NCBI GenBank assembly: GCA_021779095.1
Contig: JAJYBI010000037.1
Location: forward strand, 1-32,591
Reading direction: 5' to 3'
DNA: 32,591 nt
DNA from: Deltaproteobacteria bacterium
GTDB lineage: Bacteria > Desulfobacterota > Desulfuromonadia > Geobacterales > JAJYBI01
The notes under the pieces were generated by a model. That model saw only the letters and a program-made list of their open reading frames with translations. It searched no databases and had not been told where the DNA came from. This document shows positions 7,831 through 16,862 of the stretch, in pieces. The position numbers and the translations under genes were made by a program. Within the stretch, counting starts at the first letter, position 1. The number at the start of each line of letters is the position of its first letter.

Positions 7831-8340
7831 TTACTGGATCATGAAGTCGGTAAAGTAGACGTGCTTGACCTTTCCCGCCGGCACCACCTGTTGTACTGCC
7901 GCCAGGATCTCGTTCTTCAGGCGGTTTTTACCCTGCAGGTCCTGGATATCCTGCAGGGTCTTCGTGGAGAGGAGCGTCAGGATCGCATCGCGCATGGGAG
8001 GGAGGAAGGCATCCATCTCCTTCTTCGCCTCCTCGCCGCCGGCGCTGGTTCCCAGTTCCACCTTCAGCTTCAGATACCGCATGTTCTGACCGTCATGGAT
8101 ATTCACGATGAACGGCTCCATCGGGTAGACGGCGGGAGGCTCCTTCTTCGCGGCCACGGCCGCTTTTTCCCCCGTACCGGCTTCCGCCGCGCCGCCACGG
8201 TGGCCGCCAAGCACATACACCAGCACCCCCGCAATGATCGAGGTGCTCACGACCACGGCGACCGCAACAATAATGATGATGCTCCTGGTACTCATGCCAG
8301 ACGGTTTGCCCCCTTCGTTTTGTTCGGCCTCTTTTGCCAT
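7831..8340 (-). CDS. fliL: Flagellar basal body-associated protein FliL
   Basis: This encodes 169 residues with GGAGG five bases before the ATG. A short cytoplasmic tail is followed by a single transmembrane helix (about 20-46, RSIIIIVAVAVVVSTSIIAG) and a periplasmic FliL domain (about 75-169) with VYPMEPFIVNIHD and the conserved C-terminal GKVKHVYFTDFMIQ. FliL surrounds the stator units and affects torque. It is the first gene after a sigma-54 promoter, so fliL-fliM-fliN-fliO-fliP-fliQ-fliR-flhB forms its own transcription unit. Confidence 0.93.
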   Translation of the reverse strand: MAKEAEQNEGGKPSGMSTRSIIIIVAVAVVVSTSIIAGVLVYVLGGHRGGAAEAGTGEKAAVAAKKEPPAVYPMEPFIVNIHDGQNMRYLKLKVELGTSAGGEEAKKEMDAFLPPMRDAILTLLSTKTLQDIQDLQGKNRLKNEILAAVQQVVPAGKVKHVYFTDFMIQ

Positions 8341-8394
8341 GCGCCCCTCCCGAGCAGTCGGTGATCTGTCAACAATCCGTTTGCCTTATACATT

Positions 8395-8410
8395 TGCAAC
8401 AGGGGTGCCA
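8395..8410 (-). promoter_or_regulatory. Sigma-54 promoter for the fliL-flhB unit
   Basis: The minus strand reads TGGCACCCCTGTTGCA, matching the -24/-12 consensus with GG and GC exactly ten bases apart. Transcription would start near 8384, about 44 bases before the fliL ATG at 8340. It lies between the flgE terminator and fliL, as expected for an independent RpoN-driven unit. Confidence 0.85.
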
Positions 8411-8565
8411 GCGGCTTGCCTACCCGCAAAAACTGCGTAACAAATTGTTATATTTGGATTTTTTACGGAAACGACGGGAGGGATGTTCGAAGAGTCCGGG
8501 GGAAATGGTTCTGCCGGTGTCGGGTTTACCCTTCTAAATAAGTCGGATTTTTGACTGGCAGGAAA

Positions 8566-8588
8566 GGGGCCAGCCGATGGCCGGCCCC
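8566..8588 (-). terminator. Hairpin after flgE, probable terminator
   Basis: A GGGGCC/GGCCCC stem with one mismatch and an inner GCC/GGC stem (3-base loop) follows the flgE stop by about 15 bases. The downstream run on the minus strand is short (TTTCC), so termination may be partial. It separates the flgB-flgE unit from the fliL unit. Confidence 0.6.
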
Positions 8589-8603
8589 CCGAGGGTGGTC
8601 GGA

Positions 8604-9821
8604 TTACCTGATCAGGTTGAGCGTGTCCTGTGTCATCTGGTCGGCAGACGTGATGGTCTTGGAGTTGGCCGTGTATGCACGCTGCGTGGTGATCATGTTC
8701 ACCAGCTGCTCCGACATGTCAACATTGCTCATTTCCAGCTGGTCAGACAGGATTTTGTTCCGCTGCATGTCGGCGGTGCCGATCAACGCATTGCCAGACG
8801 AAGATGTGGCGCCGAACAGCGTGCCGCCGACCTTTTCCAGTCCGTCCACCGAATCGAACGTAGCGAGGGCGACCCGGGCGATCCGCTGCTGCTGCCCGTT
8901 GGAGTAGATACCGTTCACGTACCCCTGCTGGTCCACACTCACCTTCGTCAGGCTGCCGGCGGGATAGCCGTCGTTCGTCATGGAATTGACCACCGACGAG
9001 CCGGTGAACTGGGTGGTCCCCGCCAGATCCACCTTGATGCCGTTCACGGTGAAGGTGGTTCCGCCGGCCACACCGTTCACCGATGCCATGGTACCGTTGG
9101 CGTTGAAGGTCACGGGAGTGCCGGAACCGGCCGCCGAATAGGTGGTACCGTCGTAGGTGTACACACTCCATGAATTTGCACCGGTGTTGGCGAAATATAG
9201 CGTAAGCGACTTCGCGTTCCCCAGCTGGTCGTAGACCGTGCTGGTGGCGGAGAAGTTGGACGCCGTATTGGGGTTGAACCCGGCCAGCGTCGGGTCCCAG
9301 GTCGCCGCCGGGGGGGTGTTGTTGGAATCGAGGTTGGCGGAGACGGTAATATTCGTGGTGCTTACCGGCGCCTCGGTGGTATAGCCATTCAGGGAGATGG
9401 GACCGAGCCCGCCGTTTGCCGAGCCGTTGGTAATGCCGTAGCCGAGCACCTTGTAGCCGTCGGCATTGACGAGGTCGTTGTTGTTGTCGAAGGTAAATGC
9501 GCCGGAGCGGGTATAGAACCGGCCGGTGCCGTTTGGCGACTGGACCGCGAAGAATCCGTCGCCCTGGATTGCCAGGTCGGTATCGCTGGTGGTATTCTCG
9601 AACGACCCCTGAGCGAAGTTGTTCTGGACCTCCTGTACCTGCACCCCGCTCCCCACCTGACCGTTATTGGTATTGGTGGAAAGCATGTCCGAAAATATGG
9701 TCCGCCCACCTTTGAACCCGACGGTATTAACGTTGGAGATATTGTTGCCGATAACAGACATAGTTTCCCCATTTGCAAAAAGACCGCTGATCCCTGCATA
9801 CATTGCCGTGTTGACACTCAT
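8604..9821 (-). CDS. flgE: Flagellar hook protein FlgE
   Basis: This encodes 405 residues from the ATG at 9821, which has GGAGAG upstream; an in-frame upstream extension to 9875 lacks family similarity. The conserved N-terminal rod/hook region (GISGLFANGETMSVIGNNIS, NTVGFKGGRTIFSDM) and the C-terminal helix (QLVNMITTQRAYTANSKTI) are intact. The middle is variable and rich in Asn, Thr and Ser, as in hook proteins. FlgE polymerises into the hook under the FlgD cap, with length set by FliK. It is the last gene of the upstream flagellar unit. Confidence 0.95.
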   Translation of the reverse strand: MSVNTAMYAGISGLFANGETMSVIGNNISNVNTVGFKGGRTIFSDMLSTNTNNGQVGSGVQVQEVQNNFAQGSFENTTSDTDLAIQGDGFFAVQSPNGTGRFYTRSGAFTFDNNNDLVNADGYKVLGYGITNGSANGGLGPISLNGYTTEAPVSTTNITVSANLDSNNTPPAATWDPTLAGFNPNTASNFSATSTVYDQLGNAKSLTLYFANTGANSWSVYTYDGTTYSAAGSGTPVTFNANGTMASVNGVAGGTTFTVNGIKVDLAGTTQFTGSSVVNSMTNDGYPAGSLTKVSVDQQGYVNGIYSNGQQQRIARVALATFDSVDGLEKVGGTLFGATSSSGNALIGTADMQRNKILSDQLEMSNVDMSEQLVNMITTQRAYTANSKTITSADQMTQDTLNLIR

Positions 9822-9963
9822 GATCTCTCTCCTTTTCGGCCGCCGGCCGTCGACTGTACGGATGCGCCGGGGCATCCCGGGCCATCTTCCCGAGATGTGC
9901 CCGCATGGTTTACGATACCTGCTGTCCCTTGTATGTATATCCCGAGTTACGGGAAAGTCCGGC

Positions 9964-10641
9964 TTACGCCGCTTGTTTTACCGCCATCAGGTTGGCCAGC
10001 GGGATCTGCACCCCGCCGGAGGTCAGGACCGGCTGTCCCTGTACCATCGTTACGCCGTCCACAACCGCCGTGATCAGCGGCGTCACGGTGGCGGCACTGC
10101 CGTCAGCCATCGTACCGTTGACGGTGAAACTGTAGACGCCCGGTGCCAGAGCGCTGCCATTGTCATCCTTTCCGTCCCAGGTGACGCCCCCCTGTCCAGC
10201 GGATACGACACCCACCGACAGATTCCTGACCGTCCGCCCCGTGCTGTCCTGGATGGCGATCTGCACGTTGTTGGCGCCGCTGGGGAAGTTGTAGCCGATC
10301 TGGGCGGTGCCGCCCGCCGCCAGATTCACCTGTGAACCCTGGGCCGTTACCGACTTGCCTATATAGGCCACCGTCGACATGTTCGTCCCGCTGTTCACCG
10401 CGGAAAGAAGGTTCTGCAGGTTCGTATTGGTATTGTACGCCTGCTGCACCTGGGAGAGTTGCGCCAGTTGCCCCACGAACTGCGAACTGTCCTGGGGTTG
10501 CAGCGGATCCTGGTTCTGCAGCTGCGTGATGAACAGCTTCAGGAAATCGTCGCTGTTCAGTCCGATGGACTGCTTCATGGCATCAGCAGCCGATGTCGTG
10601 GTAGCAGCCGTAGCCGTACTGTTCGTCACTCCCGTTACCAT
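9964..10641 (-). CDS. flgD: Hook cap / hook assembly scaffold FlgD
   Basis: This encodes 225 residues. The conserved N-terminal FlgD motif is present at about 30-65 (DDFLKLFITQLQNQDPLQPQ, FVGQLAQLSQVQQ), followed by the Tudor/FnIII-like region with GGVTWDGKDDNG and PGVYSFTVNG. FlgD caps the growing hook and is exported before FlgE. It lies between fliK and flgE, a usual arrangement. The 142 bases between it and flgE hold no recognisable promoter. Confidence 0.94.
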   Translation of the reverse strand: MVTGVTNSTATAATTTSAADAMKQSIGLNSDDFLKLFITQLQNQDPLQPQDSSQFVGQLAQLSQVQQAYNTNTNLQNLLSAVNSGTNMSTVAYIGKSVTAQGSQVNLAAGGTAQIGYNFPSGANNVQIAIQDSTGRTVRNLSVGVVSAGQGGVTWDGKDDNGSALAPGVYSFTVNGTMADGSAATVTPLITAVVDGVTMVQGQPVLTSGGVQIPLANLMAVKQAA

Positions 10642-10714
10642 ATCTCTACCCTCCTCCGGCCTCCGCCCTGCGCGGATCGCCGCTTTCAGTATCCCGCGTG
10701 ACAGGACTGTTTGT

Positions 10715-13700
10715 TTACAACCTCAGATCCACCAGTGAGTTTTCTTCACCCGCAAAGGCATAGTGCTGTGTTTTGGGAACGATATCCTCCTGCTGAGCGG
10801 CCATGCCGTAGTGCTGGTTCGAAGGGCTCTGCCAGCTCCCCCTCCCTTCGCCCGATGCCTGACCGAAACCGTTGTTCCCCAACGAGACGTTCACCTTCGC
10901 CATGAAAAAATTCTGTTTCTGCAGCATCTCCTTGAGGGTATCCAGGTTCCCCAGCAGGGCATCTCTCACCGCCGGGTGTTCGGTCGTCACCTCCACCTTC
11001 ACCTGATGATCCGCAACCCGGACATGGATCTGCAGTTCCCCCAGGTCATCCGGGCTCAGGCGGAGCGTCATATGACCGTTTCCTCTGCCGTCATGGGACA
11101 CGACTCCGTGCCGGATCTGGTCGAAAAGGCTCTGGTGCAGCGCCGAATCCGGTGTCGCCGTTTGTTGCGAGGCAGTCTGACGGTTCGGATCAGGGGCGTC
11201 CATGGGGCGTGCGGCGACCACGCCGGCAACGAAGCCCGGATCGCCGGACTTTTCCGCCGCGCCATCTTGCCGGGATGCCGGTTCGTTCGACGATCCGGTT
11301 TTGCAGGCGACGGTGACGGAAACCGCCTCGGGACGGATGGACGTCTGTTCGGCGCCGGAAGGGGTCAACTGTCCGTCTACGGGGACGGCTGCGGCAGGGT
11401 CCGGCGCAACGGTCTGCACCTGCTGTCCGTCTCCGCGATTCGGACCGATGGCGGATGCTCCCGGTGCCGTCTGGTGGGGTGCATCACCGGACGGACCGGT
11501 CGGTTGCTGTGACGGCACGGCAGGAGAAGCATTGGATGCAGGCCCCGGGCGATCCTGTCCACCATGCTGACCGTCCTGTCGGTCGGATGTTTGGTCACCG
11601 CCACCTGCCGTGAGTGTCGGCGCGCTCGGGGAATGGACTGAGGTCCCGGATGGGGGGGTGACCGTGCGCACCGACTCAGGCTGCACCGGCCGGAATGTCC
11701 CGGCAGGCGCCGCAGCATCGGCAGACACCGGAGTCGAGACCGGAGCCGACGGGGAGGCGGCAGCCGTCTCAGGAGACTCGGACTTGCCTGCGGCGGGCAA
11801 CGGCACGGGCGAGGCCGGAGCGGTGGCGGGGCCGGCATCGCGGTATGCCTGGCGGTGGCGGGGCAGCGCCACCGACGGCACCGGGTCGGAGGGGCGCCTC
11901 GGGTCATCTGAAACGGTCGGTTCCGACACCTGCCCGCCCCGTTTCGACATAACCGCCGCCGGGGCGGCCGACGCAGGCTGCCTCACCGGTTGCGGCGAAA
12001 CGGCGGGGCCCGCCGGTACGTCCCCGGAGGGCGAAACTACGGGTCTGGCGGGAGCGGCCGCGACGCTATCGTTGACCGTCGCCTCGCCGTCCCGGGGGAC
12101 AGCGGCTGTCTCTACGTCGTCGCGGACTACGCCCAGAACGGTAGTTGCTGTCGTGTAGGGTGCGGGCTGAAGGCCAACCGCAACCGCGTCCGGAACCGGA
12201 CCGAAAGGAGGCGTCTCACCCGCGGCCGCCGGTGCGGCCCCATCCGCCGGGACCACGGAGGGAGGCGCAGTCGGGGATTCAGCGGCGATACCCGCTGCTC
12301 GTACCTGCCCTGCCACGACCAGCGCCGGTTCGGTTGCCGCCGATGCGTCTGCCCGTTCATCGGCCGACCGGCCGGCCAGATCCGCCATGACGCCTTTGGT
12401 ACCCGCCGCCGACGGTGGCACGGCGGAAGGCTCCGCTGATTCCTCGGTCGCCGGATCGGTCCCCACGGGCACCTGCTGCACGGCATTTGTCGTTGCAACC
12501 GACTCTGCGGGTCCGTGCGAAGACGCACCGGCACCGAGCCGGGCCGCCGGCCGTTCTGACGCTGACGCGACGGTTGGTGCCTGCGAGGCAGCGCCGTTGT
12601 CCGGCAGAACCGGAATCACCGTTTGCGGGTCGGTACGGTACGAAGCGGTTGCCGCCGTCGCAGCCGTTTCGTGCCGGGTTACCAGAGGTGACGGGGTGCC
12701 TGCTTCGCCGTTTTCGACCGGTGCGTGGACGGAATCTGCGTCGGATTGCCCGAGTCCGGTACCGGCCGCCGGGTCGGATCCCATCGGAACGATCGCGTCC
12801 GCCAGTTCGGCACGGGGCTGTGCCGCACCGGCCGGTTGATGGTGTACTTCATGGTTCGTTACCGCAGCATCTCCCTGTGCAGAACGGGTGGCGGCAGTCA
12901 CGGCAGAAGGTTCCCGCCACGTCCCCGCGGACTGGCGGGACCGGGGAACTGCAGCATCGGAGGCCACCGGGCCGTCCTCCATTCCGGATGCCGATGGGGA
13001 GACCGCACCGGGCAGGACGGTCGCACCGTCATCGGCAACCGACACCGGCGACACGGAAACCGGCTTGTTTTCCGGCGTCGCAGGCACCGCAACGCGGTCC
13101 GGAGCGGGTGACGGTGCGGCACCCGCAGCGGCCGGACCGGATGCGATCGGGACCGCAGATGCCGTGGTGGTGTGCCGAACCCCGCCGGCCAGCGTTACGG
13201 TGTTTTCGGACAATCCTGCGGAGGTAGCTGAGATGCGGCTGGGAATCGCGACGGATGGCGCCTCGCCGGTCCGCGGCGCCCGTAAGGGCTGCCCGTTTCG
13301 TTTGGCCGCGGTATCGGCGGCGCCTGTCGCCGGCCTCTCTGCGGTCGCTGCTGCCGGCGGCACCGGGGCGGCAAGGCCGTCCTGTCCGACGCCTGCGCCC
13401 CCCCCCGCATCGGGACGAGAACCGGCGTGAACCGCCGCACCGACGGCATTGTGCTGGCGAGATGCCGCATGCCGGGACACGGTTGACTCCAGCCCGGCAC
13501 CGGTCGCACCGGGTTCGCCGCCGGCTGGCGCTGAGATGAGGACGTCCGGCGCGGGAGTCGTTATTCGCGCTTCCCCAGCGGCGCCGTCTTCGGCTGGATT
13601 TGCCACCGAAACCGCTGCTGGAGGTACCGAAACGGCGGAATCCGCAAGCGGATCGCCAGACGGGGTCGTGACCGTTGCGGCCGGCGCAGCAGCGAGCCGT

Positions 13701-14470
13701 CCGGCGGCAGACAACGTTTCGCCCTGCCGTGCACTGTCCTGAACCGGTTCATTGCCGGAAGCTATTGGCGTTGCGACCGCATGGGCAGTCGCCAGGGAAG
13801 CGTCACCTGCGGCACTTACGGTCGCCGTACCGAGAACCGGGTTACGCCGGGCCGGAACGGATCGGGCTCCCGGTGCGGCAGGTGAAATCACTGCCGTCAC
13901 CTCGCCGGAGACGGCCGGGAAATCCGTATCCCGGGCCGGATCTGCGCCGCCGGCCTGCGCGGCCGCCATATCCGCAGAGGGAGGCAGCGGTACCACGCCG
14001 GCCCCCGCAATCGCCATTGTCGTCCCGGAGAGGGTGAGCGAACCACGACCACTGGCGCCACGCACCTTCCTCCCGGCCTTGTCCGAAACGGTAACCACCG
14101 TATCCGTCGATTTCGTCCCCCGCGTCTTTCCTTCATTATTAACGGTGAACTGCGAATCCGTCGCGCCCGCAGGGACCTGACGCGATTCCATGCCGTCAGC
14201 GGCATCGGCCGTGCTTACGGCGGTCGCACCGCCCCCCTGGCCCTGGCCGTTCTGCTGGACATCAGCCGATGAGGCGGCACTGCCCGAACTGCCCCGGGTC
14301 TTCGGTGTGCAAGCATCCGCTGCCTTCTGGGCCGGCATCAGCATCCCCTGAAAGACGGCGTTGAACGGCGAGGAGTCGGCAGATACGCCGATTGGCGCCG
14401 TGGAGGCGGTGTCGGCAGCGCCGAACATGATCCGGCCGGCATTGCCGGTTGCTGTCGTTATCGTTCCCAT
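10715..14470 (-). CDS. fliK: Very long flagellar hook-length control protein FliK
   Basis: This encodes 1251 residues, about three times the roughly 400 of Salmonella FliK. The start at 14470 has GAGG upstream. Residues about 60-1100 are low-complexity, dominated by Ala, Pro, Ser, Thr, Val and Gly with no clear fold, as expected for an unfolded ruler exported through the type III channel. The Flg_hook domain is at about 1131-1200 (MTLRLSPDDLGELQIHVRV, LLGNLDTLKEMLQKQN), the part that triggers the FlhB specificity switch. The C-terminal 50 residues are polar. The reading frame is uninterrupted over 3.7 kb despite the biased composition, which supports a functional gene. Position between the motE-like gene and flgD fits. 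Whether the length sets a longer hook is inference. Confidence 0.92.
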   Translation of the reverse strand: MGTITTATGNAGRIMFGAADTASTAPIGVSADSSPFNAVFQGMLMPAQKAADACTPKTRGSSGSAASSADVQQNGQGQGGGATAVSTADAADGMESRQVPAGATDSQFTVNNEGKTRGTKSTDTVVTVSDKAGRKVRGASGRGSLTLSGTTMAIAGAGVVPLPPSADMAAAQAGGADPARDTDFPAVSGEVTAVISPAAPGARSVPARRNPVLGTATVSAAGDASLATAHAVATPIASGNEPVQDSARQGETLSAAGRLAAAPAATVTTPSGDPLADSAVSVPPAAVSVANPAEDGAAGEARITTPAPDVLISAPAGGEPGATGAGLESTVSRHAASRQHNAVGAAVHAGSRPDAGGGAGVGQDGLAAPVPPAAATAERPATGAADTAAKRNGQPLRAPRTGEAPSVAIPSRISATSAGLSENTVTLAGGVRHTTTASAVPIASGPAAAGAAPSPAPDRVAVPATPENKPVSVSPVSVADDGATVLPGAVSPSASGMEDGPVASDAAVPRSRQSAGTWREPSAVTAATRSAQGDAAVTNHEVHHQPAGAAQPRAELADAIVPMGSDPAAGTGLGQSDADSVHAPVENGEAGTPSPLVTRHETAATAATASYRTDPQTVIPVLPDNGAASQAPTVASASERPAARLGAGASSHGPAESVATTNAVQQVPVGTDPATEESAEPSAVPPSAAGTKGVMADLAGRSADERADASAATEPALVVAGQVRAAGIAAESPTAPPSVVPADGAAPAAAGETPPFGPVPDAVAVGLQPAPYTTATTVLGVVRDDVETAAVPRDGEATVNDSVAAAPARPVVSPSGDVPAGPAVSPQPVRQPASAAPAAVMSKRGGQVSEPTVSDDPRRPSDPVPSVALPRHRQAYRDAGPATAPASPVPLPAAGKSESPETAAASPSAPVSTPVSADAAAPAGTFRPVQPESVRTVTPPSGTSVHSPSAPTLTAGGGDQTSDRQDGQHGGQDRPGPASNASPAVPSQQPTGPSGDAPHQTAPGASAIGPNRGDGQQVQTVAPDPAAAVPVDGQLTPSGAEQTSIRPEAVSVTVACKTGSSNEPASRQDGAAEKSGDPGFVAGVVAARPMDAPDPNRQTASQQTATPDSALHQSLFDQIRHGVVSHDGRGNGHMTLRLSPDDLGELQIHVRVADHQVKVEVTTEHPAVRDALLGNLDTLKEMLQKQNFFMAKVNVSLGNNGFGQASGEGRGSWQSPSNQHYGMAAQQEDIVPKTQHYAFAGEENSLVDLRL

Positions 14471-14529
14471 GGCCGATCCTCACCACCTTTCCTGTCTGTC
14501 TGCCGGTTCTTCTCTCCGGCGGTTCGCCG

Positions 14530-15045
14530 TCAGTTGCCGGCGAGGGTTTCCTTGGTCCATTTCAGGACCCGCGGCTGGTTCAGGTACGGTATCAGCTTCA
14601 CGTCCTTCCTCTGGTCCAGCGCGTTGAGGATCTCGATGACCGTCTTCTCGTCCATCTTGTCCAAGAGCTTGGCCGCCTCCTCGGGGCGAAGCGCCTTGTA
14701 CACCTTCAGGGTCTTCTTGATCCGGTCGTTGCCAACCTGCAGCTCCGCCTTCTTCGATGCATCGATCGTCTTCTGTTCGTTGTCCAGCTGCTGTGCCCTC
14801 GCGTTCAGGCTGGCTTCCCGGGCGGCGACGGCGCTCTCCCGCTGGGCAACCTGCGCTTCCCGGGCCGCCAGCGCCTTCTTGGCGGCGGCCAGCGGATCGG
14901 CATCATCCTGGCTCTGCCCGTCGACCTGACCGTTGGTCTCGCCCAGCGCCGGCACGACGGCATCGAGGGATACCCTCCCGCTGACGGCGAACCCGCCGAG
15001 GACGATAAGTGCGACAAGCAGATAGCGGATAATCCGTCCCGTCAT
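14530..15045 (-). CDS. MotE-like protein (MgtE N-terminal-like domain)
   Basis: This encodes 171 residues. A membrane anchor at about 5-22 (IIRYLLVALIVLGGFAV) is followed by a periplasmic segment and a long coiled coil (about 50-115, rich in Ala, Gln, Glu and Arg). The C-terminal helical domain at about 115-171 (VYKALRPEEAAKLLDKMDEK, VIEILNALDQRKDVKLIPYL) resembles the MgtE N-terminal repeat. This layout matches the MotE chaperone family, often encoded next to fliJ and thought to help stator assembly. It starts two bases after the fliJ stop. No Mg transport domain is present, so it is not a transporter. Confidence 0.85.
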   Translation of the reverse strand: MTGRIIRYLLVALIVLGGFAVSGRVSLDAVVPALGETNGQVDGQSQDDADPLAAAKKALAAREAQVAQRESAVAAREASLNARAQQLDNEQKTIDASKKAELQVGNDRIKKTLKVYKALRPEEAAKLLDKMDEKTVIEILNALDQRKDVKLIPYLNQPRVLKWTKETLAGN

Positions 15046-15047
15046 GG

Positions 15048-15485
15048 TCAGTACCCCTTACCACGCAGCGCAAGCTCTTCCAGGAACGCCTGCTCCTTTT
15101 CCTGCATCTCACGCAGGTGCAGCCTGACCTTCTTCTCCTTCAACGACTCCAGCACCTTCTTGTCCTTGGCGGCCTCGGCAAGCACGTCCTGCCTTTCACC
15201 CATCTGCGTTGCCAGGGAGACCACCCGCTCCTGCTGCAGCTGGATGTCGACCTTCTTGCGACGGAAGAAGTCCGCATACATCTGCAGATCAACGGCCGAC
15301 ATCCCCTCCCGCTGCAAGGTCAGGAATTCGTTGCCGAGAAAGCGCACCCGGTTCTCCTCGTCGGCAAGCCGGTCGCGGGCCCCCTCGAAATCCCGTTTCG
15401 CCTCGGCGAATTCCAGCTTCCGCATCTTTTCCATCTCTTTGCGGTAGTTGAGCACCTGTTCCAGGCCGAATACGTACTTTCCCAT
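15048..15485 (-). CDS. fliJ: Flagellar export chaperone FliJ
   Basis: This encodes 145 residues, entirely helical and charged, consistent with a two-helix antiparallel coiled coil. The start at 15485 has GGAG/GAGG sequences upstream and begins MGKYVFGLEQVLNYRKEMEK, typical of FliJ. FliJ sits in the centre of the FliI hexamer and links it to FlhA. Weak sequence conservation is normal for this family; the place directly after fliI and before the motE-like gene supports the call. Confidence 0.92.
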   Translation of the reverse strand: MGKYVFGLEQVLNYRKEMEKMRKLEFAEAKRDFEGARDRLADEENRVRFLGNEFLTLQREGMSAVDLQMYADFFRRKKVDIQLQQERVVSLATQMGERQDVLAEAAKDKKVLESLKEKKVRLHLREMQEKEQAFLEELALRGKGY

Positions 15486-15526
15486 GACCTCACTCCGTCT
15501 GCTCCGGTTCGGCGACATCCGCCGTG

Positions 15527-16858
15527 CTACTGTGCTGCCTCGCTCCCCAGGATCTCCAGGAGATCGCCGATGGAATCCCTGAAACTGATGCCGTCCAGGA
15601 TATCCTGCCGGATATACGAGTTCATCGCGTCCATCTTGGAAATGGCCAGGTCGATCTTCGGGTTGCTCCCCGCCTTGTACGCCCCGATGTTGATCAGGTC
15701 CTCCGACTGACGGAAGGTGGCCAGGAGCTCCTTGAACCGGGCCGCCAGCCGCTGGTGCGGCCGTTCCGTAACGCCGTTCATGACCCGGCTGGCGCTGGCC
15801 AGGACGTCGATGGGGGGATAGACCGCCCGGGCCGCCAGGTCGCGGGAGAGAACGATGTGCCCGTCCAGGATGCTGCGCATGGCGTCGGAGATCGGCTCGT
15901 TGAAGTCGTCCCCCTCGACGAGCACCGTGTACAGGCCGGTGATGCTCCCTTTGGAGAAGTTGCCGGTCCGCTCCAGGAGCTTGGGGAGTGCGGCGAAGAC
16001 GGACGGCGTATACCCCTTGGTGGTGGGGGGCTCGCCGATGGCCAGCCCCACCTCGCGCATCGCCATGGCGAAGCGGGTGGAGGAGTCCATCATCATCAGC
16101 ACCTTCTTCCCCTGTGCGGCGAAATACTCGGCGATGGTGGTGGCGATGTAGGCGCCGCGCATCCGTACCAGCGGCGGCTGGTCCGAGGTGGCGACCACGA
16201 CCACCGATTTTTTGAGCCCCTCCTCCTTCAGGTCCTTCTCGATGAACTCCTTGAGTTCCCTGCCGCGCTCGCCGATGAGGGCAATGACGTTCACGTCCGC
16301 CTCGGTGTAGCGGGCGATCATCCCGAGGAGCGTCGATTTCCCGACGCCGGAGCCGGCCATGATCCCCACCCGCTGCCCCTTGCCACAGGTGAGAAGCCCG
16401 TTGATCGCCCGTATCCCCAGGTCCAGCGGGGTGTCGATGTTGGAGCGGGTCATCGGGTTCACGGGGGTGGCGTAGATCGGGTATTCCTCCTCCACGGCGA
16501 TGGGACCCTTGTCGTCGATGGGGACCCCCAGACCGTCGATGACCCGGCCCAGCATCGCCGGCCCCACACCCAGCGACGACTTGCGGCGCCGCACGGAGAT
16601 CAGGCTGCCGAGTCCCACGCCGCGCAATTCTCCCAGCGGCATCAAGAGGGTCTTGTTGTCGCGGAAACCGACCACCTCGGCGGGGATGGGGGTGCCGCTC
16701 TGGGGGTGGATCTCGCACAGGGTCCCCACCGCCGTTTCCGGGCAGAACCCTTCGATCACCAGCCCCACCACCTGGGTCACCTTGCCGTGGAACTTGATCG
16801 GCCGGCTGTGCTCCACCGCAGCGAGGTATCGCCCTATGTCGAACTGACGGACCGCCAT
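15527..16858 (-). CDS. fliI: Flagellum-specific ATPase FliI
   Basis: This encodes 443 residues, the usual length. It has a Walker A motif at 169-176 (GSGVGKST), the catalytic loop IALIGERGREL at about 192-202, a Walker B Asp at 258 (VLMMMDSSTRFAMA), and the T3SS-ATPase stretch ERTGNFSKGSITGLYTVLVE. FliI is related to the F1 beta subunit and powers unloading of export substrates, controlled by FliH. It starts four bases after the fliH stop. Confidence 0.98.
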   Translation of the reverse strand: MAVRQFDIGRYLAAVEHSRPIKFHGKVTQVVGLVIEGFCPETAVGTLCEIHPQSGTPIPAEVVGFRDNKTLLMPLGELRGVGLGSLISVRRRKSSLGVGPAMLGRVIDGLGVPIDDKGPIAVEEEYPIYATPVNPMTRSNIDTPLDLGIRAINGLLTCGKGQRVGIMAGSGVGKSTLLGMIARYTEADVNVIALIGERGRELKEFIEKDLKEEGLKKSVVVVATSDQPPLVRMRGAYIATTIAEYFAAQGKKVLMMMDSSTRFAMAMREVGLAIGEPPTTKGYTPSVFAALPKLLERTGNFSKGSITGLYTVLVEGDDFNEPISDAMRSILDGHIVLSRDLAARAVYPPIDVLASASRVMNGVTERPHQRLAARFKELLATFRQSEDLINIGAYKAGSNPKIDLAISKMDAMNSYIRQDILDGISFRDSIGDLLEILGSEAAQ

Positions 16859-16862
16859 CCGC

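Noticed and set aside
10763..14180. Many long open frames on both strands across fliK
   Set aside because: They are by-products of the GC-rich, low-complexity sequence. Only the 1251-residue frame has the Flg_hook domain, a ribosome-binding site and operon position.
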